Part shown: piece after piece, positions 16,801-26,206 of the stretch
Position numbering within the stretch: the stretch's first letter is position 1
Layout of the letters: each line of letters begins with the position of its first letter
Notes under the pieces: model-generated
The model's database searches: none
Seen by the model: only the letters and a program-made list of their open reading frames with translations
What the model was told of the DNA's origin: nothing
Translations under genes and position numbers: made by a program
Source of the DNA: Cupriavidus basilensis
Lineage (GTDB): Bacteria; Pseudomonadota; Gammaproteobacteria; Burkholderiales; Burkholderiaceae
Length of the DNA: 64,000 nt
Assembly: GCF_008801925.2 (NCBI RefSeq)
Contig: NZ_CP062804.1
Coordinates: 2,542,001 to 2,606,000 of the forward strand
Reading direction: 5' to 3'

Positions 16801-17757
16801 ATGTCTCGTACCGTCATTCGCTACATCCATACGGATGGCCCGCAATGGGGCATTCTCTTTGGCGCGCGCATCGCGCCGTTGCAGGGCAACGCCGCGACCA
16901 CTGGCGAGTTGCTTGCCAAACACTGGCAGAGCATCTGGCAAGTGCCGGCGGCGCAGGCAACGATTGCGCGCGAGGCCGTCCAGCTTCTGGCTCCCGTCAC
17001 GCAAAACCAGCAATTCCTCTGCCAGGGGGTCAACTACCGCAGCCACGTCATGGAATCCGGCCTGCGTGTCGAGGATTTTCCATTCAACACGATCTTTACG
17101 AAGGCGTCCTCATGCATCACGGCCGCGGATGCTCCGGTTGCCTCCCCGGCCCACGTCAAGCTGCTCGACTACGAGATCGAGCTCGGGCTGGTGCTGCGGC
17201 GGGATTTGCAGCCGGGCGTGAAGGTCAGCCCCGACGCTCTCGGTGATTGGCTTGCCGGCGTGACCATCGTCAATGACCTGTCGGCGCGTGACGTGCAATT
17301 GCCGCAGGGTCAGTTCTACAAGGGCAAGAGCTATCGCGGCTTCGGACCTGTTGGCCCCGGGCTCATATTGCTGACACCGGAAGAGTGGCAACGTTGGCCG
17401 GCGTTGCGGATGCGCCTGGATGTCAACGGACAGCCCCGGCAGGACGCCTACTGCGCCGATATGATCCACGCGCCGGCGTCAACCTTGACGGAACTGGCAT
17501 CCATGCACGACGTTCACGCGGGCGACCTGATCGCCACCGGCACACCTGCCGGTTGCGCGGCGCGCGCGCCGGGCAAGCTCGCCATGTTCATGGCAAAACA
17601 TTTTCTGAGCGACGCCGGTAAATGGCGCATGTTCGTGCGCCGCGGCATGACCAATCCCGCCTACCTTCGGCCCGGCGATAGCATCCGGGCCTCGATTCGC
17701 ACGGATGACGGCACCATCGACCTGGGTGAGCAGACCACCGTGATCGCCCCGGCATGA
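16801..17757 (+). CDS. Fumarylacetoacetate hydrolase (FAH) family protein
   Basis: The 318-residue protein has a C-terminal FAH domain. Metal-binding residues are visible in LLDYEIELGLVL (Glu-x-Glu) and in VTIVNDLSARDVQ (Asp), followed by KGKSYRGFGPVGP and the late GDLIATGTPAG motif. Family members hydrolyse or isomerise C-C bonds of ring-cleavage products (acylpyruvases, 2-hydroxyhepta-2,4-diene-1,7-dioate isomerase, meta-cleavage hydrolases). Its position behind the extradiol enzyme suggests it handles the ring-opened product, replacing the alpha/beta-hydrolase seen in Mhp/Bph pathways. Ribosome site AGGA lies before the ATG. Confidence 0.9.
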   Translation: MSRTVIRYIHTDGPQWGILFGARIAPLQGNAATTGELLAKHWQSIWQVPAAQATIAREAVQLLAPVTQNQQFLCQGVNYRSHVMESGLRVEDFPFNTIFTKASSCITAADAPVASPAHVKLLDYEIELGLVLRRDLQPGVKVSPDALGDWLAGVTIVNDLSARDVQLPQGQFYKGKSYRGFGPVGPGLILLTPEEWQRWPALRMRLDVNGQPRQDAYCADMIHAPASTLTELASMHDVHAGDLIATGTPAGCAARAPGKLAMFMAKHFLSDAGKWRMFVRRGMTNPAYLRPGDSIRASIRTDDGTIDLGEQTTVIAPA

Positions 17758-17823
17758 CGACCATGCCGGTTTGCGACCAAACACGCGCCATCCTTCGCAG
17801 TTTCGGAATGAGAGTGATGTCTT

Positions 17824-19740
17824 ATGAGTAGCCTTGCAATCAACGCCATGCCAGATGTCGTCAGGCGACTGGAGGACGTGGAACAGATCGAACGGACGCC
17901 CTGGCAGGACGTGATCCACGCCACAAACACTTACACGGTGCTACGGACCGCTTGCGAGCACTGGTCGCAACGCGTGGCCCTGCGGCTGCTACTGGACGGC
18001 AGCGCCGGCGCGCCAACGCGCGACGTCCGTTATGCCGAATTGCTGGAGGGCATCCATCGCACCGCTAATACACTCCACCGCCTGGGCGTGACGCCGGGGG
18101 TGCCAGTGGCCATCCTGCTACCGAACCTGATCGAGGGCCACCTGGCGCTATGGGGCGCGGAAGCTGCCGGCATTGCCAGCCCGATCAACCCGATGCTGGA
18201 ATCCAGCTACGTTGCGCGAATCTGCGAAGAGACGGGAGCCAAAGTTGTGATCGCGCTGGGGCCCACCACGGAAGGGGGCATCTGGGAAAAAGCGGTGGAC
18301 GTCGCGGACAGGCTGCCTCGGGTCGAGACGATCCTGCAGGTCGACCCGACGGCCGCGATGGGGCGGCGTACCGGTTCCGGCGGTCACATCCCGCGCGGCA
18401 AGATGCCGAGCCGTCCCGGCGTGCAGGTGCTTGACTTCCATGACGTGCTGGCCGAATCCGACAGCACGCAGCTGATCAGCGGGCGGCAATTCACGCCCGC
18501 CGAGCCGTGCGCCTATTTTCATACGGGTGGCACCACCGGGTACCCCAAGGTGGCCGTGCACAGTCACCTGAACGAAGCCGTGATGGCATGGGTCCTTCAA
18601 CGGATCGACGACCGGCGCAATGTGATACTGGCGGGGTTGCCCCTTTTCCACGTCAATGGCGCCATGGTGACCGGACTCGGCGCGCTTCATAGTGGTTCGG
18701 AAATCGTCATGCTGACCGCTGGCGGGTATCGGACGCCGGGCCTGCTGGACGCCTTCTGGGAAATTGCCAACCGATTTGGGGCCACCACGTTTTCCGCCGT
18801 ACCAACCATCCTGGCGGCGCTGCTTTCCAGGCCGTTGCCTGCGGGCGGGATCCCGACCTTGCGCCACGTCCTCTGTGGTGCGGCGCCGCTACCCAGTCAG
18901 GTCGCACACGAGTTTGAAAAGCTCACCGGTGTTCGCATCCACGAGGGATATGGCCTGACGGAAGGTAGTTGCGTGTCGACCGTCAACCCGCCACAAGCCA
19001 TGCCCAAGGCCGGTACCGTTGGCATCCGCATTCCGTATCAGGAATTGAAGCTGTTCAAGCTATGCGCGGACGGCAGGCCCGCCGAGCTTGCCGAAGCCGG
19101 CGCCACCGGCGTGATCGGCATACGCGGCCCCAATGTGTTTCCCGGCTACCTCAGGGAAGCCGACAACCGGGGCATCTGGATCGAGGGCGGATGGTTCAAC
19201 ACGGGCGACCTGGGCCGCCTTGACGCGGACGGATCTCTCACGCTGTGCGGCCGCGCGAAAGATCTGATTATCCGTGGCGGCCACAATATCGATCCGTCGA
19301 TGATCGAGGACACGATCGCCGCACACCCCGAAGTCGCCATGGTCGCTGCGGTCGGCCAGCCGGACACCCATGCGGGCGAATTGCCGGTGGCCTTCGCGGT
19401 ACTCAGGCCAGGCGCACAGGCTTGCAGCGAGACGTTGATGGCATACGCGCGGGAGAGGATGCCTGAACGTGCGGCGGTGCCGGTGCGCATCGAAATCATG
19501 CCCGCACTGCCCCTTACCGCCGTCGGCAAGGTCTCCAAGCCGGACCTGCGGCTGCTCACCATCGAGCACGTCATCCAGGCGGCGCTTGCCGAGCATGGCA
19601 TGTCCGACACCCGCGTCAAGGCCCGGCTCTGCCCCGAGCGCGGCGCCGTGGCCGATATCTTCGGTCCTGTCGCGTCACGTGAGGCGGCGATGGCCCTGGT
19701 GGCTCGCTATCCCGTGATTCCCGCATGGCAGGAGCAATGA
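17824..19740 (+). CDS. Acyl-CoA synthetase (AMP-dependent ligase)
   Basis: The 638-residue adenylate-forming enzyme shows the P-loop-like motif FHTGGTTGYPKVAVHSH (about residue 235), GYGLTEGSC (about 375), FNTGDLGRLDADG, the hinge RAKDLIIRGGHNIDP and the C-terminal lysine motif PLTAVGKVSKPDLR. It should activate a carboxylic acid as its CoA thioester. Within this cluster the substrate may be the side-chain acid of an aromatic or a ring-cleavage product; that is inference. It is somewhat longer than average (about 500-560), with extra sequence between about residues 180 and 220. Confidence 0.9.
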   Translation: MSSLAINAMPDVVRRLEDVEQIERTPWQDVIHATNTYTVLRTACEHWSQRVALRLLLDGSAGAPTRDVRYAELLEGIHRTANTLHRLGVTPGVPVAILLPNLIEGHLALWGAEAAGIASPINPMLESSYVARICEETGAKVVIALGPTTEGGIWEKAVDVADRLPRVETILQVDPTAAMGRRTGSGGHIPRGKMPSRPGVQVLDFHDVLAESDSTQLISGRQFTPAEPCAYFHTGGTTGYPKVAVHSHLNEAVMAWVLQRIDDRRNVILAGLPLFHVNGAMVTGLGALHSGSEIVMLTAGGYRTPGLLDAFWEIANRFGATTFSAVPTILAALLSRPLPAGGIPTLRHVLCGAAPLPSQVAHEFEKLTGVRIHEGYGLTEGSCVSTVNPPQAMPKAGTVGIRIPYQELKLFKLCADGRPAELAEAGATGVIGIRGPNVFPGYLREADNRGIWIEGGWFNTGDLGRLDADGSLTLCGRAKDLIIRGGHNIDPSMIEDTIAAHPEVAMVAAVGQPDTHAGELPVAFAVLRPGAQACSETLMAYARERMPERAAVPVRIEIMPALPLTAVGKVSKPDLRLLTIEHVIQAALAEHGMSDTRVKARLCPERGAVADIFGPVASREAAMALVARYPVIPAWQEQ

Positions 19741-21386
19741 TGACGAACGCCGACAAGACCGCGCAGGGGAACATGCTCGATACGGATGTCCTGCTTGTTG
19801 GATTGGGGCCGGTGGGGGCAGCGCTGGCCAACCTGCTTGGCCGCTACGGGATCCGCGTCCTGGTCATCGACCGCGCCACGGAGATCTTTGCCAAACCGCG
19901 CGCAATCGCGCTGGACAACGAGGCCCTGCGCATTCTGCAGCTCGTGGGCGTAGCGGAGGGAGAATTCGCCACGGTGGCAATTCCAAAGGTGCAATACCGC
20001 TCGCCACTGTTCGGCCGCTTTGCGCGCATCAACAGCGCAAGGATCGTCGACGGCCATCCGATGCTCGTCACGTTCTACCAGCCGGAGCTGGAGGCGGTGC
20101 TGCGCAAGAAGCTGTCAGCGTACCGCACCGTGGACGTTCGCCTCGGGGCTGAACTCCAGTCCTTCGTCGATGATGGTCATCACGTGCATGCCGTCGTGAA
20201 ATCAGCTGGCTCGCCCGACCTGAAGGTCAGGGCAAACTATATGGTGGGGATCGATGGCGCAGGTTCACTGGTCCGGCGTGAGTTGGGGCTTGATTTCGAG
20301 GGCCGTACATTCCAGCAGGACTGGCTGATCGTCGACGCACTTGGCGTGCCGAATCCCATTGACCATTGCGAATTTCTCTGCGACCCGGCAAGGCCAACGC
20401 CGCATATGGTCGCGCCAGGGGGACGCCAGCGCTGGGAATTCATGTTGAAGCCGGGAGAACGCGCCGAGGAAATGGAACGGCCTGAATCGGTACGAAAGCT
20501 ACTAGCGCCATGGTGCGATGTAGACAAGATCCAGATCGAGCGCACTGCGGTATATCGATTTCACGCACGTGAAGCGAAGTCTTTCTCGAAAGGTCGATGT
20601 TTCCTGGCCGGTGATGCCGCTCACATTACGCCGCCTTTTGCCGGGCAAGGATTGGTGGCCGGCCTGCGGGACGTGGCAAACCTGGGGTGGAAGCTGGCGT
20701 GGGTGCTACGCGGCCAGGCGAGCGAGCAGATTCTCGACAGCTATGACCAGGAACGCCGGCCTCACGCAAGAAAGATCATCAACCTGGCGCGCTTTCTTGG
20801 GGCACTTGTCATGCCGCGCAACCGAGCAGCGGCACTCGCCATACACGGGTGCATGAGCGCGATAAGGTTGTTGCCGCGCGGCCGTGCCTTGTTCGAAGAC
20901 TTGAAAGTGAAGCCCGCAAACACGTTCGACAAAGGCCTGTTCGTGCGCGCGCCTGGCATCGAGAAATTGCGTGCCGGTTCAAGTTTTCCACAGGGCTGGG
21001 TCCGGCCGGCAGAAAGCGGGATCCCGACGCTCAGCGACGAGTGCCTGGGACTTGAGTGGGCTGTCATCGGATTCGGCTTCGACCCGGCGACGCGTCTGTC
21101 GTCTGAGCTCATGGTGCGCTGGTCTCTCGCTGGCGGCATGGTGTGGCAATGGTGCCAGCGTGCCCAGGCGCAGCATCTCGCGCCCAAAGGCCGGCGCCTG
21201 GAAGCACTGGACGAGGTCGTGTTGCCCGGCGTGGCCCCGCTCGACTGGATGGTGGTGGTCCGCCCGGACCGATGCGTGCTCGCCGAAGGCCCTGCCTCTC
21301 AGGCCGAGCACATCCTCCAGCGCGCCCTTGATTTGATCTATCCGCCACAGCTACGCGTCGAGATGCGCCTCCCCAAGGCCGCCTGA
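19737..21386 (+). CDS. FAD-dependent aromatic monooxygenase, MhpA-like
   Basis: About 549 residues, class A flavoprotein hydroxylase (PheA/TfdB/MhpA group). The N-terminal GxGxxG fold is VLLVGLGPVGAALANLLG, a NAD(P)H/FAD-linked segment reads YMVGIDGAGSLVRRELG, and the FAD ribityl motif is CFLAGDAAHITPPFAGQG followed by GLRDVANLGWKLAWVL. It likely hydroxylates a phenol ring to a catechol for the dioxygenase encoded upstream; 3-(3-hydroxyphenyl)propionate hydroxylase is the closest family I recognise. The start is at one of two consecutive ATGs (19737 or 19740) overlapping the ligase stop, with GGAG before them. Confidence 0.9.
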   Translation: MMTNADKTAQGNMLDTDVLLVGLGPVGAALANLLGRYGIRVLVIDRATEIFAKPRAIALDNEALRILQLVGVAEGEFATVAIPKVQYRSPLFGRFARINSARIVDGHPMLVTFYQPELEAVLRKKLSAYRTVDVRLGAELQSFVDDGHHVHAVVKSAGSPDLKVRANYMVGIDGAGSLVRRELGLDFEGRTFQQDWLIVDALGVPNPIDHCEFLCDPARPTPHMVAPGGRQRWEFMLKPGERAEEMERPESVRKLLAPWCDVDKIQIERTAVYRFHAREAKSFSKGRCFLAGDAAHITPPFAGQGLVAGLRDVANLGWKLAWVLRGQASEQILDSYDQERRPHARKIINLARFLGALVMPRNRAAALAIHGCMSAIRLLPRGRALFEDLKVKPANTFDKGLFVRAPGIEKLRAGSSFPQGWVRPAESGIPTLSDECLGLEWAVIGFGFDPATRLSSELMVRWSLAGGMVWQWCQRAQAQHLAPKGRRLEALDEVVLPGVAPLDWMVVVRPDRCVLAEGPASQAEHILQRALDLIYPPQLRVEMRLPKAA

Positions 21387-21501
21387 AGCACCCGTCGCCC
21401 CGCAGACAGATAACAAGCACAACAGACCTTCTGGCGCCAGTTCATGGCGCCTGCGGGCGGGGCTTCTTTTACGCCGCTTCTATAACAAGGAGGAGACCCT
21501 T

Positions 21502-22596
21502 GTGTTGCAGACTTCTGCTTATTGCCTTTCCCTCGCGGCAATCACTTGCCTTGCAAGCATGGCCGCACATGCCGGAGAAGACTTTCAGGTGCGGTACAAC
21601 ATCGCAGGCAGCATCGGCGGGGAAATGTTCACCCCCCCGGATGCCGCCGGGCTTGCAGTTGGCGTTGCAGAAACCTATATCGACATCAGGAAAGTGACCG
21701 GCAACGATGGCAACACACTGACGAAGCCGATCCCCGGCGGCGCCATTCCACTTCCGTCCCCCACCCCCGTGACGGCGTATCCCACGTATGGCGCCAATAC
21801 CGCCCAGATCCCTGCCTCAGGCACTTTCAAACTGTTCAACCTCGGCGTTGGCTACATCACCAACGCGGACTATGGCGGCGGTCGCTTCGCGTTTGGCGGC
21901 GTTCTGCCGTATGGCGTCAAATCGCAATCGGTCAGGGCTAATGCCGCAACGCCGGCCGTGCAGGCGAACCCCGCAGTCCCCGCGGCCGCACAGCAGGCCA
22001 TCGCAAGCCAGTTCGGCGCGACATATCAGTCCAACCTTGCCGGCGAAGCAGCCAGTTCCAGTGGCGACGTATCGGGTATCGGAGACCTGGAGTTGCAAGG
22101 CGGCTGGCTCTATACGACTGAGCAGCTGCGTGTATTGCTGGGCGCGTCCCTCGTCATTCCGACAGGACGCTACAACGCATCGCCTGCACCCGACATAGGC
22201 ACTGGTCATTTCTATACGCTGCGGCCGTCGGTGCAAGTGGCCTATCTGCCAACGCCGGACATCGCCTTCGCGGCAAAGGCGACCCTGGGCCTGAATACGA
22301 AGAATCGGGACAATGACCTGCGCAGCGGAAACTGGATCGGACTGGAAGGCGCGGCGGCATACAAGACCGGGATTGGCGTGTTCGGATTGCACACCGTCTT
22401 CGTTCAGCAGTACCAGGACGACGCGAACAACCCCTGGGGCCCGAGCCGATACCGATCGCTCAATGCCGGTGCGTTCTATACCGCGATGGTGCCCGGCATT
22501 GACGCGGCGCTGACGTTGCAGTACATGGCGACAACCAGTTCGCGCAATGCAAAGGTCGGGAGCATGACCCAGATCCGTTTGATCAAGCTATTCTGA
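21502..22596 (+). CDS. Outer-membrane protein of the phenol-degradation 'Meta'/SphA-like family
   Basis: The 364-residue exported protein starts at GTG with AAGGAGGAG seven bases before, and a signal peptide ending in SMAAHA. The mature part is rich in alternating aromatic strands (FKLFNLGVGYITNADYGGG, GGWLYTTEQLRVLLGASLVI, TGIGVFGLHTVFVQQYQ) and ends in a short hydrophobic residue cluster (RLIKLF), as in outer-membrane beta-barrels. Proteins of this type often accompany aromatic catabolic genes and are thought to help hydrophobic substrates cross the outer membrane. Last gene of the cluster, about 115 bases after the monooxygenase. Confidence 0.75.
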   Translation: MLQTSAYCLSLAAITCLASMAAHAGEDFQVRYNIAGSIGGEMFTPPDAAGLAVGVAETYIDIRKVTGNDGNTLTKPIPGGAIPLPSPTPVTAYPTYGANTAQIPASGTFKLFNLGVGYITNADYGGGRFAFGGVLPYGVKSQSVRANAATPAVQANPAVPAAAQQAIASQFGATYQSNLAGEAASSSGDVSGIGDLELQGGWLYTTEQLRVLLGASLVIPTGRYNASPAPDIGTGHFYTLRPSVQVAYLPTPDIAFAAKATLGLNTKNRDNDLRSGNWIGLEGAAAYKTGIGVFGLHTVFVQQYQDDANNPWGPSRYRSLNAGAFYTAMVPGIDAALTLQYMATTSSRNAKVGSMTQIRLIKLF

Positions 22597-23113
22597 CGAC
22601 GATGGCGAGACAACGGTCATCGTGTCCCGCCGTTTCCCGTGGCCTGACGACTTGGCTGCACTCAGGTCGCGAGCAGATCGTCGATCTTTCGCTGTGCCTG
22701 CTCAATTGCGACTTGCCTTTGTTCGGCACCGGCAGACACAACCTCGGCGGCGACCACTTCGAGCTGGGACACGCCAACGAAGGCGCTATGGGCCATCACA
22801 CATCTCCCAGCCATTGAACGGGCGAGGCAGGCGTACGACCTCGGCAGCAAGGAGAGATAGTGCCGCATCTTCACGCCGACGGACAAGAGAATCAATTTCT
22901 CCTCCCTCCTCCATCAGGGCGGGCGAACGTTCAAGGGCGTCAGGTGAACGGACAGGGATTGATTCGATAACCGAGATCAGACCGGGCCGAGGCCAGCTAA
23001 AACGGGTTCTATTCAACGCGAAGATTTGAGAGATCTCGGGCACCTCTGGATGGCGTCAATCGCCCAAGATGGGACTTGTCCGATTGCGCCAGTTATCGGC
23101 GAGAAGACGAGTG
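22597..23113. other. Gap with two short unassigned leftward frames
   Basis: No confident gene here. On the minus strand an 85-codon frame (22786-23043) ends where a 44-codon frame (22662-22796) begins; GGGAG precedes the ATG at 22796, and its product MAHSAFVGVSQLEVVAAEVV... is helical and acid-rich. I recognise neither. They may be remnants or one small protein. Confidence 0.3.
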
Positions 23114-23139
23114 AAAAAGCCGCCCGGGAGGGGCGGCTT
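23114..23139 (-). terminator. Rho-independent terminator of the small leftward gene
   Basis: Read leftward: stem AAGCCGCCC / GGGCGGCTT with a five-base loop and then TTTTT. It lies just past the stop of the 93-residue gene. Confidence 0.85.
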
Positions 23140-23147
23140 GGGCCGGC

Positions 23148-23429
23148 CTATTCGCGCCGCGGTACTTTGGGCGACAGGCGATCAATGAAGGCGCGCGCCT
23201 CCCCAACCGTCGCCAGGGCGAGCGCTGCTTTGACCTCTGCGTCATCGAATCCGGCTTTCTGTGCATAGATTGCCGTCGACGTGACGATTGCCGCTTTAGC
23301 CAGCGGTGCTAGCGGCGTCGAAGCCTGTTGATTGAAGCCTGCCTGATTGGCGATCCAGCGACCGCAATCGAAATCTGCCAACTCCAGCGCGCGCCGGACG
23401 AAAGCTTCGTCCTTGATTCCACGATCCAT
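23148..23429 (-). CDS. Conserved-looking small protein of unknown function
   Basis: The 93-residue product starts MDRGIKDEAFVRRALELADF and continues with a hydrophobic helix APLAKAAIVTSTAIYAQKAGF and an alanine-rich helix EVKAALALATVGEARAF. It is wholly helical, without signal peptide or recognised domain. AGGAGG stands at ideal distance before the ATG at 23429, and the gene ends in a clear terminator, so it is probably real and expressed alone. The longer frame from 23486 lacks comparable support. I do not know its function. Confidence 0.65.
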   Translation of the reverse strand: MDRGIKDEAFVRRALELADFDCGRWIANQAGFNQQASTPLAPLAKAAIVTSTAIYAQKAGFDDAEVKAALALATVGEARAFIDRLSPKVPRRE

Positions 23430-23723
23430 ATTGTCCTCCTGGTTCCTGTTGAGCTTGCCGCCGGTGATTTGCTCATCGACCGACATTCAGCAATCTACCC
23501 AATTCTGCCCATCTATTTATCAATAATGGTAAATTTAACAAAACATCGCAAACCAGATCTTTCGAAGAACAGTCTCTTCCAGCACATCCGGCAGGTCCCG
23601 CCCAACGGGCTGTCAGTCACCTGGGCCGATGGTTTCCCTCCCGGAAAACCGATACCAGCTGATCGGGGAGCAATGGAGGACAGCGGTAGCCGTGGAACTG
23701 GTGGCTGCGGCGAGTGGCTGGTC

Positions 23724-23801
23724 ATGAACTTTCCGCACGCACTCTCCGGCGGGCAGCGGCAGCGGCAGCGCGTAGCTATCACTCGTGCACTGATCCGTCG
23801 G
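23724..23801 (+). pseudogene. Remnant of an ABC transporter ATPase (signature region)
   Basis: The reading FPHALSGGQRQRQRVAITRA followed by LIRR matches the LSGGQ signature and following helix of oligopeptide/nickel-type ABC ATPases (PHALSGGQRQRVAIARAL), with one extra Gln-Arg dipeptide. Neither Walker A nor Walker B is found in any frame nearby, so only a fragment survives. Confidence 0.55.
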
Positions 23802-23960
23802 ACTCGGATTAAAGTACGAACTGCACAAGCCCACAGCACAGGGATACGCCCGCACCCCTAATATGTAAGGAAAGCCTTGAGCCCAGCCCTGAGAGGCTCG
23901 TTTCCCCGGCTCCCCGCTCAATCCGCTGCGTCGACGTCTAACTATCTGCAAGGGTGAACC

Positions 23961-24527
23961 ATGAGGAATGAAAGAGGCGGCTTGCGCAAGGATCTCGATG
24001 CATATCGGCTGCAGTGGCGCGTTCTGGGCTTCTATGAGCGCTTCGAGCAGATCATTGCCTACATCCTGAGCGCCGTGGTTTCAGTGATCATCGTGGTATC
24101 GCTCTGGCAACTGATACGCGCGGTCGCCATGTTGCTTATGGCGGGTGCACTTAACCCGCTGGATCATGAGACGTTTCAATCGGTGTTCGGCATGGTCATG
24201 ACACTGCTGATCGCAATGGAGTTCAAGCATTCCATCACCAGGGTTATGGTGCGGCGCGACCACATTGTCCAAGTCAAGACCGTCATCCTCATTGCCCTGT
24301 TGGCGATAGCGCGCAAATTCATCATTCTCGACCCAGCCACGCCGCCCGCGCATATCGCCGCTCTTGCGGCAGCATTGGTTGCGCTTGGCGTCGTTTACTG
24401 GCTGATGCGGCAGCGCGACGACCCGGTTGATGCCGCAATGGCTGAGCAAGGCAAGCCTGCGCTCATGAAGGCGGCGCATCAACGCGGCATGGAACGGGAC
24501 GGCGACGATGAGGATGCGAATGCCTGA
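23961..24527 (+). CDS. PsiE-like (phosphate-starvation-inducible E family) membrane protein
   Basis: The 188-residue protein has four hydrophobic segments: IIAYILSAVVSVIIVVSLWQL, VFGMVMTLLIAMEF, VKTVILIALLAIARKFIILD and HIAALAAALVALGVVYWLM, then a charged tail. The third, with KTVIL.ALLA.ARK.I..D, is characteristic of the PsiE family. Function is poorly known; E. coli PsiE is under phosphate and cAMP control. AAGGG lies before the ATG. It appears monocistronic. Confidence 0.8.
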   Translation: MRNERGGLRKDLDAYRLQWRVLGFYERFEQIIAYILSAVVSVIIVVSLWQLIRAVAMLLMAGALNPLDHETFQSVFGMVMTLLIAMEFKHSITRVMVRRDHIVQVKTVILIALLAIARKFIILDPATPPAHIAALAAALVALGVVYWLMRQRDDPVDAAMAEQGKPALMKAAHQRGMERDGDDEDANA

Positions 24528-24631
24528 GCCACGGCGGCCACGGTCGGGTCGGTCGACGTCCAGGCAAAGCTGGCGCCCTTGACTTCGCTCCCGTCGGCGG
24601 CCAGCAGCGTCGCCTTGAGCTTCAGCGAAAC
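24528..24631 (-). pseudogene. Fragment of a bacterial Ig-like (Big_2-type) domain
   Basis: Read leftward, the DNA gives VSLKLKATLLAADGSEVKGA then SFAWTSTDPTVAAVA, matching the repeated pattern 'L.AT....G..V.GA.F.WTSSDP.VA.V' of Big_2 domains in surface proteins. No start, signal peptide or further repeats are seen and the frame runs into the end of the PsiE-like gene, so it looks like a leftover of a larger gene. The rest of the gap to 24859 shows nothing else. Confidence 0.45.
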
Positions 24632-24859
24632 GCCCCATCGAGGGCGGGAGCCACCACAGAGCTTGCTCGGCGGCCATTACCATGCCAATGCGGGTTGGGG
24701 TCCATGTTCCCACATGCTCTCGCCGGCGCACGCGCTGCCGTTCTCGCCTTGTTCGCCACGGCGCTCCGCGCCTGTGGCCGGCGGCAACTTCAGGCCGATT
24801 GCGCGCAGCGCGCGGCGTTCGGTGCCACCGGCCCACCAGCGAAGGAGGGAAAACGAGCA

Positions 24860-25744
24860 TCAATACTGGTAGTGCAGCGAAAGGTCGACGACAGTATTGG
24901 CTGCCTTCTGCGTGATCGGACTGTGCGCTGCCGAACCTGTGAGTTGGCCGACCGCCATGTCGCCAGTGACAAACCAATGCTCCCGAAAGAACCAGATCGC
25001 GGAGAACCCCGCGCCGTATGATTTGAGGCCCGCGTCGGCCTTGTATTGCGGATAGCCCGAGCGCATCGCCTGAGCCGAGGTGACGCCGAACCACCGGCTC
25101 ATATAGCGTGCATCACCGAAGGTGACGGTAGGGCCGGCGAACCAGAAAAAGCGCTCCGAACTGCCGGGCAGGGGCAGGTAGGCGCCGATATCGCCGATCC
25201 AGCCATCGGTGCCGCCCAGACTGCGCCGCACATCGATGCGCACCACCAAAGGGAATGCCGCCGACACCGCATATTCGCCAAATAGCTTGGACTCAGCCGC
25301 GAAATTGATGTTGCCTAGTCCATTGAGTCGGCCCGGGTCGTCGGCCATGCGGCGGCCCAGGTTGTAGCCGATGGCCACCCCCGCGCGCCAATGATCCGCC
25401 CGCAGCAGATTCACGCCGACGCCCTCGCCCGTTGAAACAAATAACAGGTCGCGATAGCGGATATCGAAGCTGGGGCCCGCGAGCACGTGATAGCGCTGGG
25501 TACCTTCGTATACCGGTCGCAGGCTGGCGGCGGCCCCGACCTGGACCTGCCATTCTGGCACCTTGGCCCCATAGAGTTTCATCAACGGGACACCGGCTGA
25601 GTATTGCCACTCGGCCAGAGGCGACGGTGTCTGCGCGTGAGCGCTGAAAGCGGCAACGACCGCCAGGGCAGCCGGCCACCGGGCCGCGTTTCCCATCGGC
25701 GCTGCTGTTGCTGCTGTTGGCGATGGATTGCTGTAGTCCGCCAT
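24860..25744 (-). CDS. MipA/OmpV family outer-membrane protein
   Basis: The 294-residue exported protein has a signal peptide ending in AFSAHAQ and a beta-barrel body with PVYEGTQRYHVLAGPSFDIRY, GVAIGYNLGRRMADDP and FAGPTVTFGDARYMSRWFG...A, typical of MipA/OmpV (the FGV/ITSAQA turn is a family hallmark). It ends in an aromatic residue (HYQY), as outer-membrane barrels do. The ATG at 25744 has GGAGGA before it; the long frame from 25882 lacks a signal. Members scaffold peptidoglycan enzymes or act as minor porins; the role here is unknown. Confidence 0.85.
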   Translation of the reverse strand: MADYSNPSPTAATAAPMGNAARWPAALAVVAAFSAHAQTPSPLAEWQYSAGVPLMKLYGAKVPEWQVQVGAAASLRPVYEGTQRYHVLAGPSFDIRYRDLLFVSTGEGVGVNLLRADHWRAGVAIGYNLGRRMADDPGRLNGLGNINFAAESKLFGEYAVSAAFPLVVRIDVRRSLGGTDGWIGDIGAYLPLPGSSERFFWFAGPTVTFGDARYMSRWFGVTSAQAMRSGYPQYKADAGLKSYGAGFSAIWFFREHWFVTGDMAVGQLTGSAAHSPITQKAANTVVDLSLHYQY

Positions 25745-26206
25745 TTGTCCTCCGTCACCGGGCGGAATGGCCGCACAAAGCCGGGCCTGCTGCCGACCGG
25801 CTCCTTCCAGAGCCGGCGCCTGGAGAAAATGGCTCTCGGGTATGTCTTCCTGCTTTGAGATGTCACGCTCACTTTGCATCAAGACTACAAAATCCTTGCG
25901 GATTTTTCAAAGGGCAGAGGCCTTGACTGTCATCGTGACCGCGTTGTCGCGGATTTTCGCCGGGCGCGGGCAATATGCGGTGAGGCAAAAGGCCCGCACT
26001 AGCTTCTCGCTCTCGACTTCTGTCGGAATCATCCGACATTGAATTCGGAGCCGGGCGCCTGCCTGCGCTCGAAGTTGCTACCTATCTTAGCTTCACGGCG
26101 ACACGCGATTACAACGCTTACAAGCATGCACCGGCGCATTTTCACTCGCAGCATGCAGGCGCCGTGCGCAGCAGCGCGCCCAAGCTCAAACGAATAGAGG
26201 TGACAC
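25745..26206. other. Intergenic region with one inverted repeat
   Basis: Divergent gap between the MipA-like and DUF4397 genes. The only clear structure is TGTCGGA-ATCA-TCCGACA at 26021-26038. No gene seen. Confidence 0.5.
26021..26038. promoter_or_regulatory. Inverted repeat TGTCGGAATCATCCGACA
   Basis: Perfect 7-base arms around ATCA, about 170 bases before the DUF4397 gene. It could be an operator; no T-run follows, so it is not a terminator. Confidence 0.4.
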
